Below, piece after piece: positions 27,337 to 36,822 of a DNA stretch of 64,000 nt (the first letter of the stretch is position 1; the number at the start of each line of letters is the position of its first letter). The notes under the pieces are model-generated. The model was not told where the DNA came from. It searched no databases and saw only the letters and a program-made list of their open reading frames with translations. The position numbers were made by a program, and so were the translations under genes. Origin of the DNA: Microbacterium terrisoli (GTDB taxonomy: Bacteria > Actinomycetota > Actinomycetes > Actinomycetales > Microbacteriaceae); NCBI RefSeq assembly GCF_030866805.1, contig NZ_CP133019.1:3410001-3474000 (forward strand), read 5' to 3'.

Positions 27337-27376
27337 GTCTATTTGTTAGGTAGAAAGCTGTCTATCTGTTAGATGG
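27337..27376. promoter_or_regulatory. Direct repeats and palindrome over the DUF4143 ATPase start
   Basis: Two 17-bp near-repeats, GTCTATTTGTTAGGTAG (27337-27353) and GTCTATCTGTTAGATGG (27360-27376), start 23 bp apart, about two helix turns. The second contains ATCTGTTAGAT, a 4+3+4 palindrome that overlaps the ATG at 27373. A third, inverted partial copy (TGTTAGAC) lies at 27321-27328. TATCTG at 27363-27368 could be a -10 for a leaderless message. The arrangement suggests a regulator binding cooperatively over the promoter and start. Confidence 0.4.
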
Positions 27377-28644
27377 ACCGCATGGTCTACACGCGACGCC
27401 ATCTTGACGCTCTGTTGGATGAAGTCTTCCCAGACCTGGCGGCCATTGCACTCGAAGGCGCGAAAGGTGTTGGCAAGAGCGAAACAGCTCGCAATCGGTC
27501 AGCCTCAGTACTCGCGCTCTCCACCGCGGCCGGGCGCAACGCTGTCGCAGGTAACCCGCAGGTGATCCTGGAACTTCCCCGCCCGGTTCTCATTGACGAG
27601 TGGCAACTCGAGCCTGGGGTTTGGGACGCTGTCCGTGATGCGGTGGATGTCGACTCGACGGGCGGCCAGTTCCTTCTTACGGGTTCAGCTGGAGTCCAGC
27701 CCGGAGTTCGCATCCACTCCGGCGCTGGACGAATAGTCAGCCTGTCCATGCGGCCCTTCACAATGTTCGAACGGGAGCGTGAACAGGCAACCGTCTCGCT
27801 GCATGCGCTCCTCCATGAAACCGTGAGAAAGCTCGAGGGTCACACGGACCTGACTGTCGGCGACTACACCGACGAGATCCTCCGCTCCGGCTTCCCGGGA
27901 ATCCGAGAGCTTCCGTCCCACGCACGCAATCTCCAACTCGACAGCTACATCGCGCGCATCATTGAGAAGGACCTCCCGGAGAATGGCGCCCTCATCCGGC
28001 GCCCCGCGGTTCTGCGCGCATGGCTCTCCTCATATGCGGCCGCGACCGCAAGCTACACGACCATCCTCGACGCGGCCACTGCGGGGGAGAGCGAAAAGCC
28101 CGCGCGCCAGACCGTTGCCCAGTATCGCGATCATCTGACACGCATCTTCGTGCTCGATCCCGTCGAGGCCTGGATGCCGACCTTCTCCCCCCTCAAGCGA
28201 CTGGGCGCCAGCCCGAAACATCACCTCGTCGATCCCGCACTTGCCGCGCGACTGGTCGGTATCGACCGACAGGGACTCCTCCAAGGCGATGGCGCGACGC
28301 CTTCGCCTTCGACAGGAAGCTGGCTCGGAGCACTCTTCGAGTCACTCGTGACTCAGTCGGTAAGGGTATACGCCGACATCATGGACGCGCACATCGGACA
28401 TCTGCGCACAAAGGATGGTGCCCACGAGATCGATCTGATCGTCGAAAAAGCGGACCGGACGTGCGTCGCCATCGAGGTGAAACTCGCTGACACCGCCACA
28501 GATCGTGACGTTCGCCACCTGCACTGGCTGAAGGATCAGATCGGAGATCGACTCGTCGACATGATCGTCATCACGACGGGCCCGTACGCGTATCGACGTC
28601 GAGACGGCGTCGCCGTCGTGCCGTTCGCGCTACTCGGCCCCTAA
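27373..28644 (+). CDS. AAA_14 / DUF4143 family ATPase
   Basis: A 423-residue protein of the AAA_14 plus DUF4143 family, ATPases of unclear physiological role that are common in mobile and accessory regions. Visible are the Walker A IALEGAKGVGKSETARNRSA, the Walker B-like VLIDEWQLEPGVWDAVRDAV, the sensor FLLTGSAG, and the DUF4143 part (SGFPGIRELP, LDSYIARIIEKDLPENG, GSWLGALFESLVTQSVRVYA). The final IDLIVEKADRTCVAIEVKLA is the PD-(D/E)xK-like tail of the family. The start at 27373 is six bases after a -10-like box; ATG at 27382 is an alternative. The gene is flanked by broken genes on both sides, and whether it belongs to the defence set is unknown. Confidence 0.82.
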   Translation: MDRMVYTRRHLDALLDEVFPDLAAIALEGAKGVGKSETARNRSASVLALSTAAGRNAVAGNPQVILELPRPVLIDEWQLEPGVWDAVRDAVDVDSTGGQFLLTGSAGVQPGVRIHSGAGRIVSLSMRPFTMFEREREQATVSLHALLHETVRKLEGHTDLTVGDYTDEILRSGFPGIRELPSHARNLQLDSYIARIIEKDLPENGALIRRPAVLRAWLSSYAAATASYTTILDAATAGESEKPARQTVAQYRDHLTRIFVLDPVEAWMPTFSPLKRLGASPKHHLVDPALAARLVGIDRQGLLQGDGATPSPSTGSWLGALFESLVTQSVRVYADIMDAHIGHLRTKDGAHEIDLIVEKADRTCVAIEVKLADTATDRDVRHLHWLKDQIGDRLVDMIVITTGPYAYRRRDGVAVVPFALLGP

Positions 28645-28669
28645 TCAGGCAAGGATCCGCGTCAAGCAG

Positions 28670-28711
28670 CCACAGAGGCATCTTCATCGGCCACAGAGGC
28701 ATCTTCATCGG
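28670..28711. repeat. Exact 21-bp tandem duplication
   Basis: Two identical, adjacent copies of a 21-bp unit (28670-28690 and 28691-28711) are followed by a partial third (CCAC). They lie 25 bases after the ATPase stop. On the minus strand they would read as VADEDAS repeated, but no supported gene uses that frame. This is probably a slippage product. Confidence 0.7.
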
Positions 28712-28756
28712 CCACGGTGGGTGACGCGTCGGCGTTGCCTTGCAGACGTCGTCTAC

Positions 28757-28930
28757 CTACCGGGAACGGCGACGACGCCTCCGAGGCGAGAGCTGCAGGT
28801 ACAGGCTGCCCGCGATGATGAGTAAAAGCAACACCAGCAACCACGGGTTTTAAGCAAAGACGGCCCAGACCATCCCGGCAGCTACGCCTACCCCGTCAAG
28901 AAATGCGCCGCCGTAGTCAACTGGTTCCAT
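28757..28930 (-). pseudogene. Small membrane protein gene with in-frame stop
   Basis: From ATG at 28930 the frame reads MEPVDYGGAFLDGVGVAAGM then VWAVFA, meets TAA at 28852-28850, and continues without a phase change as NPWLLVLLLLIIAGSLYLQL then SPRRRRRSR to a TAG at 28757. The two parts together make a typical small actinobacterial membrane protein of about 58 residues with two hydrophobic segments and a basic tail. A single base change from AAA, CAA or GAA would create the stop. I read this as a recent nonsense mutation. A sequencing error or a genuine two-part protein cannot be excluded. The remaining DNA of 28645-29089 holds only the 21-bp tandem repeat and a likely promoter for the next gene. 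Confidence 0.5.
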
Positions 28931-29089
28931 ACCCGTTCAGCGTAGAGGCTCCTGTGCAAGCGGTCTCCTATAACTCAGGTCTGCTCTCTCTGAACGGCGC
29001 AATGAGAGTGACACGATGCCGAACCATCGCCGTCATTGCCGTTACGGATCCCGCCCTCGGTGTCCCCACAGAGCGATACATTCATCACC

Positions 29090-32000
29090 ATGTACCCCTC
29101 ATCGCCGTCCGGGTTCGTCACAATTGATTTCGAGACCACAGGACTGGTTCCCGAGCGCAACGACCGAGCGATTGAGGTAGCCGTCGTCCATTCGAGCCCT
29201 GACGGAACCATCACAGGGGAATGGGACACGCTCATCAACCCAGGCCGAGATCTCGGCCGTGAAGACATCCACCACATCACTGCCAGGGACATCCTGCACG
29301 CACCGACGTTCCCCGATATTGCGGGGGAACTCATCCAGTTGCTGTCAGGTCGCGTTCTTGTGGCACACAACGCGTCATTCGATGTGCGCTTTCTCGAGGC
29401 TGAACTCCGCCGCGTGGGATATTCCCTGTCCGCGCCGTTCACGACGGTCTGCACAATGCGACTTGCGCGTTCGTACCTCGGTGGCGGGTGCAGCCTCGCG
29501 GCCTGCTGCGCAGCATATGGGATCGACCTGGACGGCGCTCACCGCGCATCAGTCGATGCCCTGGCCACCGCGCAGTTGCTCGCCTCTTTCATCGCGGACT
29601 CCGACCCGGAGACCTGGACTGAGCTCATGGCCTCCGCCGTGCCGCTCGCGCCCTATGCCGGACCGCGGGCGACCTGGATGCCTCGCGAGCACGCAGAGCC
29701 GGCGGCACCAGGGTTCCTCGAGCGACTCATCGACCACGTGCCAGACGTCGCGACCACAGACGAGCAAGCCGAATACCTCGATCTCGTCGAACGGTGTTTG
29801 ATCGATCGCTATCTGTCTGAGCACGAAAAGGATGCCTTGGTCCAGCTCGCAGACAGCCGTGGAATCTCGCGGCCGGCGGCATCCCGGCTCCACCATGACT
29901 ATGTCGAAGCGCTGGCGGGTGTCGCTTGGGCGGATGGTGTGGTCACCGACGCCGAGCGCGACGACCTCCGGGTCGTGGCCACGTTGCTGGACGTGCCGCA
30001 AGACGTCGTGTCGGCAGCGCTCTCGCAACCACGAACCTCGGCCTCGGCCTCGCCGGTATCCGCCCATGACTTCACCCTGCGTCCGGGCGACGAAGTGGTC
30101 CTGACAGGCGAGATGAGGCGACCGCGTTCAGACTGGGAGGGCGACCTTCGCCTGCACGGCCTGGTTCCAAAGGCGGCTGTCACCAAGGGCGTACGGATCG
30201 TTGTGGCAGCCGACCCCGACTCCCTCTCAGGGAAGGCGCGCAAGGCGCGAGACTACGGCATCCCGATCGCCGGCGAAGACTGGCTTGAAGGTGCTCTCAC
30301 CGCGATGGGCGAACCCGCTCCCGCCAGGCCCGCCGCCGTACCGGTACCGACATCCGCCCCGGCACAGACCACCACTCGGCCCGACGAGCCCGCCACCAAT
30401 GCGGCGATTCAGCGTGCGGTCCAGATCACGGTCTCAGCGTGCGCGCGGCTGCTCGATCGAGTACTGCCGCCAGATGAGGGTGAGGCGACCTGGGCGCAGC
30501 TGGCGCGGCCTGACGCAGAGTCCTACCCAGCCACCGCAGCCACAGTCCTCGCAGCATGCGCGAGCGACGAACTCACGCATGCGATTTACGCTGACCCCGA
30601 GGCCGCCGAGATGGGCAGATCATCTGTACAGCGATTGCTCAACGCCTACCACGCTGCCGATGGTGGGACTCTCAGTCCCGACCAAGCGCATCATGCCGTC
30701 ACGTCGGCGCAGCTCCTGCTCGGTGCGCTCGGCCTCGACGACGTCTCGACCACGCTCGAGCGCTTGCACCATGCGCTGCCGACAGACTCATGGGTGACCG
30801 ATACGCACACAGGCGACGGGCCGATCCAGATCACGATCCTCGCGACTCCGACGGTGAGCTACGCCTCGGCCAACAGTCGCGTGCCGCTCCTGCACGGCAT
30901 CTCAGTGTCGAACGCGCTCGATGGCGAACTCTCCGCACTGCTGACGGTCGAGGCATCCACCCCCACCGGCCCCATCGCACAACCCGTCTCCCAGCCGTTG
31001 ACGCTGCACAGCGGTGACAACCAGATCGACGTCGGCCGACTGGGGTTTCAGCTGGACCCAGATGCCATGTACGCCATCGACGAGCGGCGGCGCGGCACGA
31101 TGACTGTGACGGTCACGCCTGACCAACGAGACCCGATCGTGCTCTCCACCCCGCTGGCGGTGCTTGCTCCACGTCAGTGGTGGTCCCGAGGATGGGACGC
31201 CGCGGTCGAGCTGCTGGCCGCCTTCGTCATGCCCAACGACCCGAGCTTGGCGCCGGTGGTGTCACGTGCTGCAGAGATACTCGGGCAGCGAACGAGCTCG
31301 ACCGCCCTGGACGGTTACCAGACCGGCGACCGCGAGCGCATCGATCACATGGTGCACGCTGTCTTCTCGGCGCTCCGCGAGTGCAAGATCGCCTACGCGC
31401 TCCCTCCTGCCAGTTGGGCAGACGACGGCCAGAAGGTCCGCACCCCTCACGACGTGATCGTCGGCAGGCTCGGCACGTGCCTGGACACGACCGTGACTCT
31501 CGCAGCTGCGCTCGAGGCCATCGGCATCCGATCGTTCCCCGTCCTGGTGGAAGGCCACGCCTTCCTCGGGTACTGGCGGGACGAGAAGAGCTTCGAGAGC
31601 GCGGCAGAGATGGATGTCAACCGGGTACGGGCTGCGATCAGCACCGGCGAAGTGGCATTCGTCGAGACAACGCTCGTCTGCGAGCAGCCCGATGGTGCCG
31701 AGCCCGACTGGACCCGCGTGCAGAACACACCCATCGTCCAGCAATTCGACGCCCACCCGGAATCCGGCTATTTTCAAGGCGCTACAGACGTCTACATGGC
31801 CCGGAGATCAGGGATCATCCCCCTCCCGAGCATCACGACCGATACCGCAGGGAACCGGCAAGTCGTGCTCTACCAGGCAGCCGCGCCGACATCCCCCCAA
31901 GTCGAGCAGGTTGTGTCGGCGCATCAACCCCGTGTGATCGGCAATGCTCCTCGCCGGGTCACGCAGTGGAAGAACGCACTGCTCGATCTGAGCCTGCGCA

Positions 32001-35000
32001 ACCGGCTTATCAATCTGGGCAAAGGCACGTACGACGTGCGGATGGCCGTCCCTGGCGAGTCGCTCGCCCGACTCGAAGACCTTGTCAACGGCGGCAAGCC
32101 CCTCACGCTCAGCCCTGCCGACGATCTGAGCGGCATCCACCGCGTCGGAGGTGTCGCAATTGCGGCCCGCCTCGACGCCGACGAGTTGGCAGCCGCGCTC
32201 GAGAAGAGCATCCTCTTCACCGATCTCACAAGCGATCGCTACCTGTCGCGGCTGCGCGCGCTCGCCTACCGTGCGCGGACGATCGTGCAAGAAACCGGCG
32301 CGAACAATCTCTACCTCTCGTTCGGCACCCTTGTGTGGGACATCGACGGACGCGAGGTGCACTCGCCTTTGGTGCTCGTGCCTGTCCGTCTTGAAGCGAC
32401 CGGACGTGGCAAGGCATACCGCATCGTGCTCGACGACGCCGAGGAGTCGACGCCGAACTTCTGCCTGCTCGAGAAGATCCGCCAAGTGCACGGCGTGAGC
32501 ATCCCCTCCCTCGAGACGCCCACGGCCGACGCATCCGGCATCGACCTGAACGCCGCGTTCACCGCTGCGCGAGACGCCATGACAAAGGTCGACCCGCGAT
32601 ACCGGGTGGACCCGGAGGTTCGCCTGTCGATTCTGCAATTCGGCAAGTTCCGCCTCTGGAAGGACCTGGACGAGAACTGGGCGGCATTCGCGCACAACCC
32701 ATTGGTGAACCATCTCATCGAAACCCCGACCGAGGAGTTCATCGATCCCGCTCCCGCTCCCGACGGGGTGGACCTCGACGCACTCAACGCGCAGTGCCCG
32801 ATGCCGACAGACGGCTCGCAGCTGCAGGCTGTCGCGGATGCCGTGGCGGGACGCACGTTCGTGCTCGAGGGTCCTCCCGGCACGGGCAAATCCCAGACCA
32901 TCACGAACATGCTCGCCCGGCTCATCGCAGACGGCAAGCGGGTCTTGTTCGTGGCGGAGAAGGGCGAGGCGATCAAGGTCGTGCAGAAGCGCCTCGACAG
33001 CGTCGGCGTAGGCGCGTTCTGCCTCAACGTCCACGACAAGTCGATGCGACCGGCCGCGGTGCGTGCACAACTGCTGACCGCCCTCGATCGTACGGTCAGC
33101 GTCGATCAAGACGCAGTACAGGTCGCTCGGCGCGGTCTGGTCGGATCGCGCCGCACCCTGAGCCGGTACGCACAGAACCTGCACGCGCAGAATGGCGCCG
33201 GGCTCTCGCTCTACGGAGCTCACCTGCGAGAACTCGTCTCCGATCCTGATCTGCCGGCGATGCCGGTTTCACCCGACCTCCCCGCGCGGATTGCGACCGA
33301 CCAGCTGAAGCACGCCGAGGCAGCCCTCGACGACCTGCCCGAAGCCGTGGGCAACCTCGTCTTGACGCCGCATTCGCCGTGGCGCTGGATCGACGGGGCG
33401 ACGCCATCGATCCGCATCGAGGCGCTGATCGGTGCATCCACCGAGATCGATGAGGCGATCACGCGACTCGATGGAAATGGGCTTGCCGCCGCAGCCCGGA
33501 TGGCAGCGGAGTGGGACGTCGTTGCCGGCATCTTCTCAGCGCCCGCCATCGGCTCAGCGGCCGTCAATCAGGCACGCACGTCGTCGTGGCAGCAGACGGT
33601 CGAGTCGTACGTCCAGGCCGCGCGTGCACTGCAGGCCGGGGCGCCTTTGAACCTCGTGACGCCGGCGGTGCTCGGCATCGACCTCACGGGCGTGAACGCA
33701 GCGATGCAAACTGCTGAGGCGTCGAGCTTCTTCGGACGCAAGAAGCGGAAGACCGCCGCGTTCGCTCCACTCCTCGGTGTCTTGGTTCCGGGCGCGCAGA
33801 TCAAAGTCGCCGACTACGGAGCGTTCACAGGTGGACTGGCCACACTGGCCGGGCGCGTGGAAGAGTTCCGAACAGCCGCGAACGCGCTGCCGGGCGTTGC
33901 GCTCTCGATGGACTGGAACCCTCTCACGCCAGACGGCATCGCGCAGCTGCAGAATCAGCTCGCGTGGCCGGGATGGCTCGCCACCGCATCGACGGGAGAA
34001 ACGCCGATGCCGATGGCAGCCCGCGCCTACATCGACCGTGCGGCACCGCCGAACGCCACCATGGCCGAGGCGGCGCGCAGCATCGCGCATGGACTACGTT
34101 CGGCAGTCGACGCCGGTGCAACGGAAACTTCCCTCGACGCCTGGCTGGGCGGCGACGGTCTGGTCAGCCGGTGGACGCAGGCGCGCACCGCACGCGGGAC
34201 AGCGACCATCGAAAGTTCACTGCGGCACTGGCATCGCATCCTCGCCTGTCTTGACCCGCTTCACGACTTGGGAGTTCTTGAGGGACGCCGGCAAGTGCTC
34301 GACGGCCTGATCGCCCCAGACATCGCCGGATACGCCTTCGATCAAGGTGTCGCCGAGGCATCCGTCCCCGAGCGCCGCACGACGACCGGTCTCGCCGACT
34401 TCGACGCGACATCGCACGAGAGCTCGGTGGGTCGATTCCGTCGCACGCTCCGTGACATGCGACAACTCCTGACCTCTGTGGTCCCCAGCGAGGTGCTTGC
34501 CCGACGCACTTTCACCGCTGGCTCCGCATCGGGTCAGATCGGTGCGCTGCGCCGCGAACTCGAGCGACAGCGGGGCGGACTGACCGTCCGTGCTCTGATG
34601 GCCAAGTACTCCCAGGTCATCACACACATCACACCGTGCATGATGATGAGCCCCGACTCGGTCGCGCGCTTCCTCCCGCCACAGGCTGGCCTGTTCGATG
34701 TGATCGTCTTCGACGAGGCATCTCAAGTGCGCGTCGCCGATGCGATCGGAGCGATGGGAAGAGCGCAGTCCGTGATCGTCGTCGGTGACAGCGAGCAGAT
34801 GCCGCCGACGTCCTTCGCCGAGTCTTCGGCGATCGTTGCCGACGACGAATCCGACGACGAAACAGAAGAAGTCGTCGTCGACCAGGAATCGATCCTGACC
34901 GAGTGCACACAGGCTCGGGTCCACCGTCGCATGCTCACGTGGCATTACCGCAGTCAAGACGAGGCACTGATCGCTTTCAGCAACGACGCGTACTACAACG

Positions 35001-36763
35001 GCGCGTTGGCATCGTTCCCGACCCCGACGTTCGGCACGAGCGACGATGGTCCCGGTGGCCACGGCATCAGCCTGCGTCGTGTGCAAGACGGTGCATACAC
35101 CCGCGCCGGGTCTGCGGGGTCGAGCAAGCTCGCCCAGACGAACATCCCCGAAGCCCAGGAAGTCGTCGACGAGGTCGTGCGGCGGTTCACTGCGTCGATG
35201 GATGCCTCACCTTCGCTGGGCATCGTGACCTTCAACATGAACCAACGCAAGCTGATCGACACGATGCTGCGCGACCAGGGCGACCAGCGGATACTCGACT
35301 CATTGGAGAGCGACGACGGAATCTTCGTCAAGAATCTCGAGAACGTACAAGGCGACGAACGCGACACGATCTTCTTCTCCGTCGGCCGCGCCCCTGACGC
35401 CCGCGGTATCGTTCCGCTGAACTTCGGGCCGCTGAATCTGCAGGGAGGCCACAGAAGGCTGAACGTCGCGATCACCCGAGCGCGTCGCCAAGTCGTGATG
35501 TTCTGCAGCTTCGAGCCGTCCCAACTGCGGGTCGAACAGACCAATTCGCGAGGGGTGAAGGACCTCGGCAGGTATCTCATCGAGGCGCAGCGCGGTAGCC
35601 ATGCCGCCGCGGACAACCCGTTGCGCGCGGCCGTGAACGACCGGCACCGTGACCGGATCGCCACGCAGCTTGAAGCGCGGGGCTTCGTCGTCAGACGCGA
35701 CGTGGGCCTTTCAACGTTCCGGGTCGACCTGTCGGTCGCCCTGGCCGATTCACCCGAGCACCCCGTTGCGGCCGTGCTGCTCGATGGGCTGGGGTGGGCC
35801 GACCGGCTCACCGTGGCCGACCGAGACGCGCTGCCGGGAGACGTATTGACCGGGCTCATGCATTGGCCGGTCGTCGCCCGACTCTGGCTGCCGGAGTGGC
35901 TCGCCGACCCCGAACGAGCCGTCGATCGACTCGCAGAGCGAATCCAGAAGACGGACGTCGGTGAGCGCGAACAGGTTGAACCGAGCGAGATCGATCAGGA
36001 CCGGTCGGGGGATACTCGGCCGGCGACCGCAGATGATGATCGCGCGCCCAACGTCGCGCTACATGCTCCGATAACACGTGAGACGCTGATCGCAGCAGCG
36101 CCATCAGCAACTTCGGCACCTGTGCTGACCAGCGATGAAGATATGTCCGTGCCCATGTACGGAGCCGCAGCCACTGCGATGCCGGCAGTGAACACCCGCC
36201 GCCACCCATTCGCTGCCTGGCCCGAGCAACTCGTGGGGTCGATCGACGACCTTGATGCCCTTCCGGCTCGATCGGCCGCGGGTCGGGTCATCCGCGTCAT
36301 CCAGTCCGTGGTCGACGCCGAAGGACCAGTCGATTTCGGCCGCCTGACCAAAGTCGTCGCGTCGGCATTCGGACTCACAAAGGTGGCGACCAAGCGCGCC
36401 GATGCGATCGAACGCCTCATCCCGCGTGAGCTGCGCCCAGACCCGAACGAACGCTTCGCGTGGCCGACCGGCTCATCGGCGGCGACGTACGAAACATATC
36501 GAGTACCCTCGCCAGCCTCACATTATGTCCGTGCCGTCGATGTCATCCATTGGCGCGAACTGGTCAACGCGATGCAGGACATCGCCACGGCGAGCATGGG
36601 GATCGAGCAGGAATCGCTCATGCGAGAGACTCTCTCGGCCTTCGGCTGGAAGCGATTGACCGAAGGTACCGCAACGACGTTGAACACTGCGGTTGAGCGC
36701 GGCATCGCCGCTGGGCTGCTCACGCGCCGGGACGCGGGGCTCATCGACGTGCCGCGCGTCTAG
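29090..36763 (+). CDS. Giant exonuclease-BRCT-DUF4011 helicase-nuclease protein
   Basis: A 2557-residue protein. The parts in order are: a DEDDh exonuclease (about 8-175; FVTIDFETTG, VAHNASFDVRFLEAEL, HRASVDALATAQLL, all catalytic residues present); a TerB-like helical segment (about 240-310); a BRCT-like domain (about 330-405); a transglutaminase-like Cys/His segment (about 785-840; GRLGTCLDTTVTLAAALEA, VLVEGHAFLGYW); DUF4011 (from about 957; WKNALLDLSLRNRLINLGKG); an SF1 helicase with Walker A FVLEGPPGTGKSQT (about 1260), DVIVFDEASQVRVADAI (about 1874) and RRLNVAITRARRQVVMF (about 2122); a Vsr-like/MTES_1575-type nuclease segment (about 2184-2290); and DUF3320 (about 2394-2557). The start at 29090 directly precedes the exonuclease fold, with GATACA close upstream, suggesting a leaderless message. 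The single-gene DUF4011-helicase-Vsr design is a reported anti-phage type; the exonuclease/BRCT front end is unusual. The Vsr-like part may be degenerate. Confidence 0.85.
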   Translation: MYPSSPSGFVTIDFETTGLVPERNDRAIEVAVVHSSPDGTITGEWDTLINPGRDLGREDIHHITARDILHAPTFPDIAGELIQLLSGRVLVAHNASFDVRFLEAELRRVGYSLSAPFTTVCTMRLARSYLGGGCSLAACCAAYGIDLDGAHRASVDALATAQLLASFIADSDPETWTELMASAVPLAPYAGPRATWMPREHAEPAAPGFLERLIDHVPDVATTDEQAEYLDLVERCLIDRYLSEHEKDALVQLADSRGISRPAASRLHHDYVEALAGVAWADGVVTDAERDDLRVVATLLDVPQDVVSAALSQPRTSASASPVSAHDFTLRPGDEVVLTGEMRRPRSDWEGDLRLHGLVPKAAVTKGVRIVVAADPDSLSGKARKARDYGIPIAGEDWLEGALTAMGEPAPARPAAVPVPTSAPAQTTTRPDEPATNAAIQRAVQITVSACARLLDRVLPPDEGEATWAQLARPDAESYPATAATVLAACASDELTHAIYADPEAAEMGRSSVQRLLNAYHAADGGTLSPDQAHHAVTSAQLLLGALGLDDVSTTLERLHHALPTDSWVTDTHTGDGPIQITILATPTVSYASANSRVPLLHGISVSNALDGELSALLTVEASTPTGPIAQPVSQPLTLHSGDNQIDVGRLGFQLDPDAMYAIDERRRGTMTVTVTPDQRDPIVLSTPLAVLAPRQWWSRGWDAAVELLAAFVMPNDPSLAPVVSRAAEILGQRTSSTALDGYQTGDRERIDHMVHAVFSALRECKIAYALPPASWADDGQKVRTPHDVIVGRLGTCLDTTVTLAAALEAIGIRSFPVLVEGHAFLGYWRDEKSFESAAEMDVNRVRAAISTGEVAFVETTLVCEQPDGAEPDWTRVQNTPIVQQFDAHPESGYFQGATDVYMARRSGIIPLPSITTDTAGNRQVVLYQAAAPTSPQVEQVVSAHQPRVIGNAPRRVTQWKNALLDLSLRNRLINLGKGTYDVRMAVPGESLARLEDLVNGGKPLTLSPADDLSGIHRVGGVAIAARLDADELAAALEKSILFTDLTSDRYLSRLRALAYRARTIVQETGANNLYLSFGTLVWDIDGREVHSPLVLVPVRLEATGRGKAYRIVLDDAEESTPNFCLLEKIRQVHGVSIPSLETPTADASGIDLNAAFTAARDAMTKVDPRYRVDPEVRLSILQFGKFRLWKDLDENWAAFAHNPLVNHLIETPTEEFIDPAPAPDGVDLDALNAQCPMPTDGSQLQAVADAVAGRTFVLEGPPGTGKSQTITNMLARLIADGKRVLFVAEKGEAIKVVQKRLDSVGVGAFCLNVHDKSMRPAAVRAQLLTALDRTVSVDQDAVQVARRGLVGSRRTLSRYAQNLHAQNGAGLSLYGAHLRELVSDPDLPAMPVSPDLPARIATDQLKHAEAALDDLPEAVGNLVLTPHSPWRWIDGATPSIRIEALIGASTEIDEAITRLDGNGLAAAARMAAEWDVVAGIFSAPAIGSAAVNQARTSSWQQTVESYVQAARALQAGAPLNLVTPAVLGIDLTGVNAAMQTAEASSFFGRKKRKTAAFAPLLGVLVPGAQIKVADYGAFTGGLATLAGRVEEFRTAANALPGVALSMDWNPLTPDGIAQLQNQLAWPGWLATASTGETPMPMAARAYIDRAAPPNATMAEAARSIAHGLRSAVDAGATETSLDAWLGGDGLVSRWTQARTARGTATIESSLRHWHRILACLDPLHDLGVLEGRRQVLDGLIAPDIAGYAFDQGVAEASVPERRTTTGLADFDATSHESSVGRFRRTLRDMRQLLTSVVPSEVLARRTFTAGSASGQIGALRRELERQRGGLTVRALMAKYSQVITHITPCMMMSPDSVARFLPPQAGLFDVIVFDEASQVRVADAIGAMGRAQSVIVVGDSEQMPPTSFAESSAIVADDESDDETEEVVVDQESILTECTQARVHRRMLTWHYRSQDEALIAFSNDAYYNGALASFPTPTFGTSDDGPGGHGISLRRVQDGAYTRAGSAGSSKLAQTNIPEAQEVVDEVVRRFTASMDASPSLGIVTFNMNQRKLIDTMLRDQGDQRILDSLESDDGIFVKNLENVQGDERDTIFFSVGRAPDARGIVPLNFGPLNLQGGHRRLNVAITRARRQVVMFCSFEPSQLRVEQTNSRGVKDLGRYLIEAQRGSHAAADNPLRAAVNDRHRDRIATQLEARGFVVRRDVGLSTFRVDLSVALADSPEHPVAAVLLDGLGWADRLTVADRDALPGDVLTGLMHWPVVARLWLPEWLADPERAVDRLAERIQKTDVGEREQVEPSEIDQDRSGDTRPATADDDRAPNVALHAPITRETLIAAAPSATSAPVLTSDEDMSVPMYGAAATAMPAVNTRRHPFAAWPEQLVGSIDDLDALPARSAAGRVIRVIQSVVDAEGPVDFGRLTKVVASAFGLTKVATKRADAIERLIPRELRPDPNERFAWPTGSSAATYETYRVPSPASHYVRAVDVIHWRELVNAMQDIATASMGIEQESLMRETLSAFGWKRLTEGTATTLNTAVERGIAAGLLTRRDAGLIDVPRV

Positions 36764-36822
36764 CGGCGGGCGGCGGCATCCCTCTCACCGCGCGTGGCGT
36801 CTCGATGCGCCTGGCCCTAGAC

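Noticed and set aside
28662..28844. A 60-codon minus-strand frame with VADEDAS repeats
   Set aside because: It is out of phase with the better-supported small membrane protein gene and owes its length to a tandem duplication.
9150..36800. Attachment sites, integrase, transposase or tRNA at the island borders
   Set aside because: None was found; the only similarity between the borders is a few GC-rich bases that chance explains.
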